Assembly (NCBI GenBank): GCA_027919835.1
Contig: JANVFP010000050.1
Location: 124,001 to 188,000 of the forward strand
DNA length: 64,000 nucleotides
Source of the DNA: Lentinula raphanica
Lineage: Eukaryota > Basidiomycota > Agaricomycetes > Agaricales > Omphalotaceae
Direction: 5' to 3'
Positions 1 to 9,186 of this stretch are shown piece after piece; position 1 is the stretch's first letter; each line of letters starts with the position of its first letter. A program made the position numbers and the translations under genes. The notes below the pieces were generated by a model. It saw nothing but the letters and a program-made list of their open reading frames with translations, had not been told where the DNA came from and did no database searches.

Positions 1-444
1 TGATCAAGCTCAATCTACAGCTGTACAAGGTTCGATGGACTTGTCCTTTTGTTTCTTGATTGACTTAGTACATGCATAGGTTGTCGTGCAGCTCGTATAC
101 GCATTATTTTTCGCCTTCCTGAAAAAGTCAACAAAAAAGGTTTCATGGTCAATAGGCCAGCCAGCTGGCCTCGAGAGCCCTTGGCCTACATAACATGGTT
201 CACCCGCTTTAAATCAGCTCCAGATAAGACAACTGGTATGTATCGCATTGAACCTGCTGTAGCTTCCAATGGTATACCTCAAGGAGCTATTATACCACTT
301 TCTAACATACGCCAGAGCTGTATGCTAGTACCAGCTCTACAAGTTTGGGATACTAGCTGGACTGCTGATAATATTTTAGACGACTGTTCTTCATTTTTCG
401 TAAATAATATGCAAAGTAAATACGCCTACCAGACTATATATTGA
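1..444 (+). CDS. 3' end of a Plavaka-like (CACTA superfamily) transposase, 5' truncated by the window
   Basis: The reading frame is open from an intron acceptor at about position 79 (intron roughly 30-79, GT..AG) to the TGA at 442-444. The visible peptide contains PLAYITWFTRF, TGMYRI, IPLSNIRQSCMLVP and DCSSFFVNNM. This order (LAYVEWF, GMYR, IPL..I..SC.L.P, W...VL..C..FFVN) is what I know from the C-terminus of Plavaka-type transposases and related proteins abundant in Agaricomycetes. The DDE catalytic part would lie upstream of the window, so activity cannot be judged. The family name rests on recalled motifs, not a search. Without the upstream part it could also be a captured fragment. It lies 120 bp upstream of, and on the same strand as, the next gene. 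Confidence 0.5.
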
Positions 445-565
445 GCTTTGATATAACTGGGTAAAGGCATCAGGTTTTATATTACAAAGCCATTGAAATT
501 GTGATAATTATGAGCGTCAAACTTCTACCTTTGTTTCTTTCTGCTTCTTCCTTTTACCTTTGATC

Positions 566-2544
566 ATGACGAAGCGAAGTTCTTCCAACAATAGTCATAG
601 CGATAAAAGCTCTAAAAAACCCAAGATTGATACTTCTAAACCTAGTTCATCTTCCAAAGCGGCTGGGAAGAAGAAATCTAGTCCCAAATCTTCACAGTCG
701 TCGTCCTCTCTTAAGCCTGGAACATCTTCCAAGCCAGATTCCACCTCTGCTTCTCAGGCAAAAGCGGAGTCCAGTACGAAGCTTTCCACGGTTGATACTG
801 AAGAGAAGTATATGGACACTCTCAAGTCAAAAGAAGAAAGTAAGCGAATCTATCTGATATTTTTATAATAAAATATCTCATTTCTTGGTAGACCCTCAGT
901 CAAGTAAGATCTTTTTAGCTTCTATTGTATATGTTAATCATTTTGTAGAAGGGCCTAAGCTAAACGCAAAGGAACTCAACGTAGAGTATGACAACGTTGA
1001 GGATATACTTTTCTCCGATGATGGTATGTAACTTCATATAGTTGAATTGCTTTTTATATTCTTAAATATTGTTTTGCAGAGCGTAATCCTAAACTGGATG
1101 CTAGTGAAGAAGAAGAATCTGATCCAGAGGATATAGAGGATGGCGGCAACAATGAAGATCAGGACAACGTAAGCTTTCATTATTATTGTTATATTTAAGC
1201 TATCAATCTCCTTTGTAGATGCTCGTAGAAGATATAACGAGTCCAGAAAAGCATAAGAAGAGCAAGAACGGCTGGAAGACCCTTAAGAACGTTAAAATCG
1301 TTGAGGGAGATTTCGATAATCTAGAATTCGCGCGCTTGGCAAAAGCTTGTATGCGTTTATCGGTTTGTATTATCGATATGTGGCCTAAGGACAGTAAGCC
1401 CACATGGAAGTTGTTTAAGAACGAGTTGGCACAGATTGCCGCTGACGGGTCTGCTGATGAAATGGTGGAGAGCTTGAACAAAGTACGCTCTGATGTTAGA
1501 GAACGCCAAAAGCTCATCAAATTTGTATGTTTCTAGTTCACTCAATTGCTGACTTTGATTGATAGAGTTGTAGATGGGCTATGGGGGTCCTTTAGTTCGC
1601 TGGAGTATCTGTTCTGTTGTCCGTCTTCTTACTCCAACATTCTATGGCTTATCTGGAAAAGGCGAAACTGGAACGAACAATATCGTTGAGTATATTGAAT
1701 ATCTAATTGATATGTTACTAAATTCTATATTTTATGATAGCGAGACTTGGTTGAATGGTTGCTTGACGAATCACGCTATCATGAGAAAGAGGTCGATACA
1801 GAGGTAGAAGTTCTTCATATATTCTTTATGTCAATCAAAAGACTCATATTTCTTTAGAAACGCACTGTGGTTTCCGGTCCTTTTGCAACTCCATTGCTAG
1901 GACAAATATTTCGTGCATATTTCATCGAGTCAAATCCTTCCCAAGACCAACTACTGGTCGATTATCTGAAAAGTAAGAAGAAAATCCCAAGGCGTTTGAT
2001 TGTTATGGTTACTTGCTTGGTAAGAGAAATTTTCTTCTATGCTCAAGCAAAGCTGATATATAGGCGTTAGATTTGCCATGCTATCGATGAATGGTCTCGT
2101 GGGTATAAGTCAGAAATAAATCTGGCTCGTGCAAAAGTTGAGCCTCAGTAAGTCCAAATTTCAAAGCCTCTTATATATCTCTTTATGATCATTTTAGTTA
2201 TCGAGCCCTTTGGACATCTATGAAGGACCTACATGCCAGTGCCCCGACCTATACTGCGATGATTCAAAAGAACTTATACAAGGAGATGATGTACGTACAA
2301 CTTTAGCTTTGGAAGATACTCAAGTGACATTTTCTACAGCGCGGATAGTCCCTTAGCTCATCCTGCTCAGAAATATGACTACGCTCATCTCGAAACTATT
2401 GCCCAAGCTGAAATGAAGAAATCCAAACCCAAAGACGATGATAGTGAAGAGGAAACTGATAGCGACAGTGAAGGAGAAGATTCTAGTAGTGAGAATGCAG
2501 AACGTAGTACTAAGAAAGGGAAGGAGAAAGATGTCAAAGCTTAA
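566..2544 (+). CDS. DUF6532-like protein, 11 exons
   Basis: I reconstruct exons 566-839, 892-903 (a 12-nt microexon), 949-1023, 1080-1168, 1219-1524, 1574-1684, 1741-1803, 1858-2019, 2071-2147, 2198-2290 and 2340-2544. All introns are GT..AG of about 45-56 bp and the frame is kept throughout. The N-terminus is Ser/Lys-rich (MTKRSSSNNS, KPSSSSKAAG) and the C-terminus is acidic/Ser-rich and ends KEKDVKA, so both tails look disordered and possibly nuclear. The middle, with GPFATPLLGQIFRAYF, PRRLIVMVTCLV and CHAIDEWSRG followed by an ALWTSMKDLHA helix, matches the pattern of the basidiomycete DUF6532 domain, whose function is unknown. The start is the ATG at 566; a TTG just upstream is not a start. 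No frame break is seen, so this may be an intact gene. DUF6532 genes are commonly multicopy and often lie near transposons. Confidence 0.65.
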
Positions 2545-2918
2545 TTAGCCTAGTAAAGCGTAATATTACAAGCTATTGTTATTTGTATATACCAATTCAA
2601 CATGGCAGCACTGTTGATTTTGAATCATGTCTGTGTATTAGATCATCTCTAAAGCAATCAACAACTGCTACAACTATTATCGAGCAATTTGAAGGAGTTG
2701 ACAAGTGATTCAAGAACCTTGAGAGCAACTGTGGTCATTTCCAAGAGTCTGAAAGAATAGAAGAGAGATTGCAACATCATTAAAAAACCTAAAAGAAAGG
2801 CCAACGGCTTTCAACTACTCTAGGAGAAACTACTATTACTTTCTAACAGTTTAGTAGAGACTAGAATTGCCTTTCAAATGCATTAAAGAAACCATGAAGA
2901 AATTATAATAACTTTCAG

Positions 2919-3410
2919 CAAGCCTGGGAGAAGCGACAATAGCTTTCAGCAAGCCTAGGAGAAACCACGATAGCTTTTAGCAAGCCTAGGAGAAACCACG
3001 ATAGCTTTTAGCAAGCCTAGGAGAAACCATGATAGCTTTTAGCAAGCCTAGGAGAAACTACGATAGCTTTTAGCAAGCCTGGAAAAAACCATGATAGCTT
3101 TCAGCAAGCCTAGGAGAAACCATGATAGCTTTCAGCAAGCCTGGGAGAAACCACGATAGCTTTCAGAAAGCCTGGGAGAAACCACGATAGCTTTCAGAAA
3201 GCCTGGGAGAAACCACGATAGCTTTCAGAAAGCCTGGGAGAAACCACGATAGCTTTCAGAAAGCCTGGGAGAAACTACAATAGCTTTCAGAAAGCCTGGG
3301 AGAAACTACGATAGCTTTCAGAAAGCCTGGGAGAAACCACAATTACTTCTAATAAGCCTAGGAGAGACCACAATGACTTCTAACAAGCCTGGGAGAAAAC
3401 AGGATTGCTT
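2919..3410. repeat. 31-bp minisatellite, about 16 copies
   Basis: A 31-bp unit (caagcctaggagaaaccacg plus 11 more bases) repeats without spacers, with more degenerate copies extending upstream to about 2820. Neighbouring copies share variants (ttttagc against ttcagaa), which suggests local homogenisation by unequal exchange. No reading frame or regulatory role is evident. It starts about 375 bp after the stop of the DUF6532-like gene. Confidence 0.9.
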
Positions 3411-4029
3411 CCCAAAAACTTGCAAGATATTATGATTGCTTCATAGGATATACAAATATGATTTGGATTACTTTTGGAGTTTCTCAAAGTGCTAAGGAAG
3501 TATTTGCTAATACTTTCAGAGTGCAGAGTGTAGATGATAAGGATTCCAAATAGTACTGAAAGACTTTCAAAGATCAACAAAGTCTCTTTACAACTTCGAA
3601 AGAATATAAAATCAAGTTGAGAAGATTTCAAATACTTATAGTAATTATAAATACTATAGAGTATACTTAAGGAACCCAAAAGTTCTTGATGAAGATTTGA
3701 GAAAGTTTGTAAGTCTTTTTGTATCTTAGGTAATTGGGGGGTGTCTCAGAAGATGTCAAAGACTTGAGAGAACTGTTGGTCTTTGAGCTCTTTTAAATGC
3801 TTTAAATGTAACACTAGGTAGCTCTGAGTACAGGTCACTTTTGCTGATGTAGTGTACATGAAACATGTACATGTATATCACAGAGTCCAATAGTCATAGT
3901 GAGTATCTGAACCATGTCCAAACACTTCTAGTAGACTGTAGGAGTGATTCCCTCATCAACCACCATCAGTATACTTGCATTACATGGACATATGCATTGA
4001 CATTTACATAAAACACTGATATAAAACAA

Positions 4030-4420
4030 AAGATCACAATATAGCCAGCCCCACAGGTTGAATTTTTGAGTTCTCTGAATTGTATCTAGAAGAATATGAT
4101 ATAGACAACATCCTGACACAGTATGAATATCACTATATAATCAGCCCTACAAAATATATTTCATTGTTCTTGGATTTGTTTCTGAGTGAATATAGTGTAA
4201 ACAACATCCTGATACAATATCAAGTCCATACAAAAATTATGAGATGAGATATAAATGAAGTTTGATTTAAAAAACACAAAATAAGCGCCCATAAGCGCCC
4301 AAAATACTGTTGTACATCTATCATAATTACTGATGAGTGTGTTGACTGTAATAAGTAAAATAAGTGATAATACTGCTCTCAAATTACTGTTTGATTGTTT
4401 GATATACAGTTGAGTGTGTT
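4030..4420. repeat. Decayed copy of the central arm of the 28.5-32.3 kb palindrome
   Basis: The stretch shares with 30,925-31,130 an ordered set of blocks: atagccag..cccacagg, gaattgtatctag, acaacatc and the block aataagcgcccataagcgcc. The order and orientation match the right arm of the palindrome, but only one arm is present. The copy carries an internal duplication of the aacaacatcctga block and many transitions. It marks the palindrome as a dispersed repeat family, not a unique structure. Confidence 0.7.
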
Positions 4421-4600
4421 AATCATATTGATAATATATGTTAATTTCAAGTTCTTTTCTTGTTAAGTGCAATAAGTATAATAACAGTGATAAGTGTATT
4501 TAGTATAGCACATATCATTACTGATGTAAGTTTTTAATGCTAGATGCTACTATGTGTATTGAATATATTGAATGTGTTGTATATGCTGAAATATTTCAGA

Positions 4601-4726
4601 GGGGGTAGCTACTCATTGTCCAGTAAATATGGGTAGCTACCCTTTGAATATTTTAAGGTAGGTAGCTACCTATAGAATATTTGGAAAAAGGTAGCTACCT
4701 AATAAAAAGGCTGGGTAGGCTACCCA
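4601..4726. repeat. Cluster of GGTAGCTACC palindromes
   Basis: The self-complementary core GTAGCTAC recurs near 4604, 4632, 4662 and 4691, followed by the related gggtaggctaccc near 4713. Spacing is about 28-30 bp. Each is a short perfect palindrome in AT-rich DNA. The function is unknown. It could be a tandem repeat with a palindromic unit or a cluster of sites for a dimeric DNA-binding protein. Confidence 0.75.
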
Positions 4727-5106
4727 TTTGCTGGGCCTCTTAGGCCCATTTAGGTACATGATTTTTTATCCTAACTAGGCCTGTTTGGAGGGTGCCTGAA
4801 GTGGAAACTTGTCCATATTTTGTCGTACTTTTTCCAGATCTAGAAGACCAAGCAAGTTCCGACCATGGTCTGTGCGGCCTCCACATGCTAGGGTGCCTAA
4901 CTCATCAGAGTGACTCCTGCCTTTGTTGCTCAAGTGTTTCCAATGAATTTGCCTCCGCGGAATAGTTGTGGTCTCCCAAGTTAATGAGATGGACTTGCAA
5001 TAGTGGTTGATCTTGCAGATCAGGTTGGTCTGGTCTGTAGCTTTTGAATGGTATGCATATAGCCTAGTGTTCTGGAGCAGACAACAAAGATAAATGCTTC
5101 AGAAGT

Positions 5107-5368
5107 CATCAGGAAAAATATTTTCATCTCTAGAGTCCCCAGAGATACCCCCCAATTCCTAGGCTGCTCAGAGATTTTTGTGAACTTTGAAAGATCAAAA
5201 AAAATCCTAGAGATCCTGAAAGATCCTGAAAGCATCTGAAAGCACCAGAAAGCACCCAGAGAATTTTTAGAAGCCTCAAAGAACTCAGATACTCTAGGCT
5301 CTCTGAGACTACCTAGGAATTGGGGGGTATCTCTGGGGACTCTAGAGATGAAAATATTTTTCCTGATG
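5107..5368. mobile_element. CATCAGG-type MITE, copy 1 (262 bp)
   Basis: The terminal inverted repeats are near perfect over about 57 bp, from CATCAGGAAAAATATTTTC inward through the ACCCCCCAATTCC block and its mirror. The element is flanked by a 2-bp direct duplication, gt at 5105-5106 and 5369-5370. There is no coding capacity. Three more copies (6557, 11551, 18725) share the termini, the ACCCCCC block, the size class and 2-bp duplications of different sequence. Confidence 0.88.
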
Positions 5369-5479
5369 GTGTTTTCCATAGGTTTCTGTGCATTTCCGTG
5401 AGTGCTAGTCAAAGCTGTACATAGCATACACTACATCTAGTGTGGCTCACGGGTTGGGTCGGGTATTCCTGAAGCTATC

Positions 5480-6290
5480 TGTTATGAAGCATAACATATG
5501 TTTCCCGACCCCCTACAAATTTCCTCGATACTCCTGGGATTATTCCTCATTAATTCTGCATTTTTACAGCTCGGATTTGCTTTAAACCAAGCCCATGGTC
5601 TCGGATCTGCACTATTCCTTTTCTGGATCTAATATAACAAGTTCTGGACCTATTTCCTGTCTAATTTCCCAGGTCTAACCATACTTGGAGATTTCCCCTT
5701 TCAGTGACTCAATCCTTATTGTCTTGATCTAGCTCCGGAGTATTTTCCCATGGATTTACACAAAGATTGGGACTATTCCTTAGGATTCCATACTAGCTAT
5801 TCTTGGTCTAGTTCAGGAACACTTTCCCATGGTTTCACAATAACATGGAACTATGCCTTTTCAGGATTCCAGACTCTAGCTATTCTTGATCTAGTTCAAC
5901 AGAAGGCTGTTCAATATGACTCAGGATGACAGGAGAAAACCCATGTGAATTAGGAACAATACAAATGAGTCAGCATGACTCCAATGACCCAAATTGGGAT
6001 ATGGACTTCCAGTAGTATATAAAGGCTAGATACTTGCATGTAAAGACCCCAGATCAGTTATTTTTGAATCGTACTTGGCTTTGGTTTTGGCTCTTTCTCT
6101 CTTGTTTCGTCTCTGGTTCTGGTTCTGGTGTAACATCAATGTGTAATAACAACTATCAACAACCCTTTCGAGTCCAGACATTCGGTGTAGACTTTCCTGC
6201 CTAGCAGTTTCTACGACGTTTGTGTGGATCAATCGCTCGTAGCCGTTGTCTGTGGTGCCGTCGAGGGTTAGAGCATCGAGCACCCTAACA
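5480..6290 (-). mobile_element. Solo LTR, 811 bp, with 5-bp target duplication
   Basis: On the minus strand the element starts TGTTAGGGTGCTCG at 6290 and ends with the palindrome TGTTATGCTTCATAACA at 5480. The 5-bp duplication ctatc is at 5475-5479 and 6291-6295. The flanks rejoin sensibly (ggtcgggt .. cccgacc). The same two termini bound the insertion at 53,155-54,720. There are no internal gag-pol sequences, so it is a solo LTR left by LTR-LTR recombination. The superfamily (Ty1 or Ty3) cannot be told from the LTR alone. Confidence 0.85.
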
Positions 6291-6556
6291 CTATCCCGAC
6301 CTGGCACCTGGCAAACACCCATACCCGTGACCCCGGGTGGCGGGTTATTCAACATCGGGTTTTTTCTGGGTTTCAGTCGGGCGCTCATTGCAGGAGCCAC
6401 TCGAGCCTTGCCTAAGGAGGGGCTGGGCATCCTATGGCTCCTGTAGGAGTTGGAGAATGTGAAAAGATACTATTTATTCTTACTATGAGTCTATGGCTGT
6501 AATTACAATGAAGATAACATATACAAGACAATTTTGAGTGAGGTCAATGGAGACCG

Positions 6557-6780
6557 CATCAGGAAAAATACCTTGGGCCCAGAGAGCCTAAAGACACCCC
6601 CCAAAAGCTTAGGCTTCCCAGGCTTCCCAGAGATTCTCAAAGATTTCCAAAGATTTTCAAAGCAACTCAGGTAAGCCAGAAGACATAAGGTTGACTTAAA
6701 ATCATTTCAAGAACTTGAAAGTGCCTGAAATTTTGGGGGTGTCTCCAGGCAACCTGGGCCTAGATAGATTTTTCCTGATG
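6557..6780. mobile_element. CATCAGG-type MITE, copy 2 (224 bp)
   Basis: The ends are CATCAGGAAAAATA and its mirror TTTTTCCTGATG, with GACACCCCCC inside the left arm and GGGGGTGTC inside the right arm. The 2-bp duplication cg is at 6555-6556 and 6781-6782. There is no open frame of note. It lies between the solo LTR and the low-complexity tract. Confidence 0.88.
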
Positions 6781-6809
6781 CGGCGGTTTCCTCAATGCTG
6801 GCAGGAGGT

Positions 6810-7930
6810 GGCAGCGGCAAGAGAAATACATGAGAGGTGAGGAAGAAGGATGTGGATGAGGGTCCTCATGGTAGGTGTCGCCGCAGTTCACCATGGCCAT
6901 GTCTTCGCCCTCTTCTCGTTGTTGTTGCCACGGTCTTCTCCCTGTCGGCCATCTCCTTGTGGGTCCTCCCTCGTTTGTCCTCCGTCGTTGGTCTTTGTTA
7001 GCCTTCTCCTTGCTGGTCTTCCCTCGTTGGTCTTCATTAGTCTTCTCCTCGTTGGTTGTCTCCTCATTGGTTGTCTCCTTGTTAGTTGTCTCCTCGGTGG
7101 TTGTCTCCTTGTTGATCTTCTCCTCGTTGGTCTTACCTTGTTGGTCTTCATTGGTCTTCTCCTTGGTAGGGTGAGGGAGAGGGAGAGGGAGAGGGAGAGG
7201 GAGAGGGAGAGGGAGAGGGAGAGGGAGAGGGAGAGGGAGAGGGAGAGGGAGAGGGAGAGGGAGAGGGAGAGGGAGAGGGAGAGGGAGAGGGAGAGGGAGA
7301 GGGAGAGGGAGAGGGAGAGGGAGAGGGAGAGGGAGAGGGAGAGGGAGAGGGAGAGGGAGAGGGAGAGGGAGAGGGAGAGGGAGAGGGAGAGGGAGAGGGA
7401 GAGGGAGAGGGAGAGGGAGAGGGAGAGGGAGAGGGAGAGGGAGAGGGAGAGGGAGAGGGAGAGGGAGAGGGAGGGGAGGGGAGGGAGAGGGAGAGGGAGG
7501 AGAGTCGTCGTTGTGCACTCCGGCATTGTGGTGCATCCATTATCATCGCCTGCTGTCCGTGCCGCCGTCGTTGTGCACCCATCATTGTGCACCCGCCGTT
7601 GTTGTGTGCTGTCCGCTTGTTGTTGTTGTGCACTCCATTGCTGTTGTTGTCTGCTTGTCATCTTTGGCCGCTCGTTGTTGTTGTTGTCTGCTCATCATCA
7701 TCGTTGTCCGCTCGTTGTCATCGTTGTCCGCTCATTTGTCCGCTCGTTGTCGTCGTTGTTCATTCATTGTTGTTGTTGTCCATTCGTTGTCGTTGTTGTC
7801 CGCTCGTTGGTGTTGTCTCCTCCTCCTCCTCCTCCTCCTCCTTGTCATCTCCTCCTCCTTCTTCTTGTTGCCTTCTCCTTCTTGTTATCTTCTTCTCCTC
7901 CTTGTTGTTGTTTTGGTGGTACTAACTATA
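6810..7930. repeat. Low-complexity region with (GGGAGA)n tract at 7173-7500
   Basis: A purine-only hexanucleotide array of about 54 units occupies 7173-7500. On both sides lie cryptically simple sequences: ttggtcttctcc and gttgtctcc repeats on the left, gttgttgtc and tcctcctcc repeats on the right. Every reading frame stays open through the hexamer and gives dipeptide runs (RE, SP, LP), so the long apparent proteins here are artefacts. The strand asymmetry is strong (G/A against C/T). Confidence 0.92.
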
Positions 7931-8635
7931 TCCCAGTTTAGAACTTGAACATATGCATGTTTCCACAGCGGATTTCACCCGTACTGTCACGGAAATGCTA
8001 GATCATCATGTCTCTGATGGTTTCCACCACTTTGCATAGGCTTTCCATGTGGTAACTTGTCCGGAAAGGTTCTCATCATGTCTGATCTGCTAGATCAAGT
8101 GAGATTTCCATCATTGCAGCCAAGTACCAAACTCAGTTGTGCTGATCCAGCAGATCTTGATACTAAGTCGATATTCCCTTGGTGTGCTTGTACCAGTAGT
8201 CAGCCTTCTTGAAGGATCCCTGACCAAAGACCAAGGGTGCAAGCAATAGCTCTAAGTGGATATTCATAGCTGATCCTGCCAAAGGATCTGTATCCTAGCT
8301 TGTACTGATATGAGTTTGACTGCTAGTTTGGGCTCACTACAGTCCTTATTGATACTATGCAATGGTCTAAGTTGATCTTTTTGATCATTGCACACCTGTG
8401 TGGAAAAACCGCGCAACATCGTGTCCCTGTTTTTGATGAGCAGGGTGTAAACTCTTACAAGCGCAAGCATACTAATACTTGAGAGTCAACATAAAGTAAG
8501 TCATCTGAGTTGTTTAATTAGCTGTTCATTTATAGCATCCATTTCCAAAGCTGGTGGTGTTTAATAACATGTGTGCTAGTCTGTTCATTCAACCTAATTT
8601 GTAATTTATTCTTACTGGTGTTTATTATAGGGCCC
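7931..8635. other. Intergenic, no recognised feature
   Basis: I find no long frame, hairpin or repeat match here beyond the short inverted pair catcatgtctctgatgg and its neighbours. Nothing can be assigned. Confidence 0.6.
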
Positions 8636-8790
8636 TAAGGCTCTTCACAAGTCCTGGTTACCAGACGCTTGCTGGTTTGACCTGTGGGATTACCTGCAGG
8701 TATGTGACCCACAGGTTCCAGTTACTGGGTCGACAGGTCAGCTGCCAGTCACAGGTCAGATTTTCTTTAAATTCAAACAACCAGCAGGAA
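8636..8790. repeat. CCTGTGACC/CTGCAGGT dispersed repeat, copy 1
   Basis: It starts with a cttcacaagtcc block and continues with tracts of ACCTGTGG, ACCTGCAGGT and CAGGTCAG. Related stretches lie at 21,215-21,395, which ends in the mirrored gggacttgtgaagaccctt, and at 61,465-61,792, which has both ends. It is probably a non-autonomous DNA element with ends close to AGGGTCTTCACRAGTCC. Confidence 0.55.
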
Positions 8791-8799
8791 CCTGTGACA

Positions 8800-9175
8800 T
8801 AAATCTAGGGCTACTTTCCTTAAGAAAGTAGAATTTCCTTAAGAGTTTCTTAATACTACTTATCCTCACTTCAAGGATTACTTTCAAGAATCACTTTCAA
8901 GAATTACTTTAAAGTTCCACTTAAGTATAGTATAAGTAGTACAGACTTCACAATACTCAAGAAATATTACTTTAGAATTCTTGAAAAACAGTAATACATA
9001 CTTGAGTATAGTATGAGTAATAAGAATACTTGAGAAAGAATTGTACTTGAGAAAGAATTGTACTTGCGAAAGACTACTTGAGAAAGAATACCTGAGAAAG
9101 AATACTTGAGAAAGAATACTTGAGAAAGAATACTTGAGAAAGTGTCCTTGAGAAACTGCTACTAGTACTTGACCC
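8800..9175. repeat. CTTGAG/CTTAAG-rich simple repeat
   Basis: Tracts of cttaagaaagta and gagaaagaatacttgaga recur many times. The start (tagggctactttcc) resembles, in inverted orientation, the end of a similar tract at 20,345-20,655 (gttgccctagtag). This is probably a decayed non-autonomous element that expanded internally. No target duplication was found. Confidence 0.55.
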
Positions 9176-9186
9176 TAATGTGACTC

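Noticed and set aside
2919..3410. CRISPR-like array
   Set aside because: The 31-bp units are directly adjacent with no unique spacers, and the genome is eukaryotic. It is a minisatellite.
6760..7661. Long frames of about 160-360 codons on both strands through the GGGAGA tract
   Set aside because: A 6-bp repeat keeps every frame open. The products are dipeptide runs with no conserved part.
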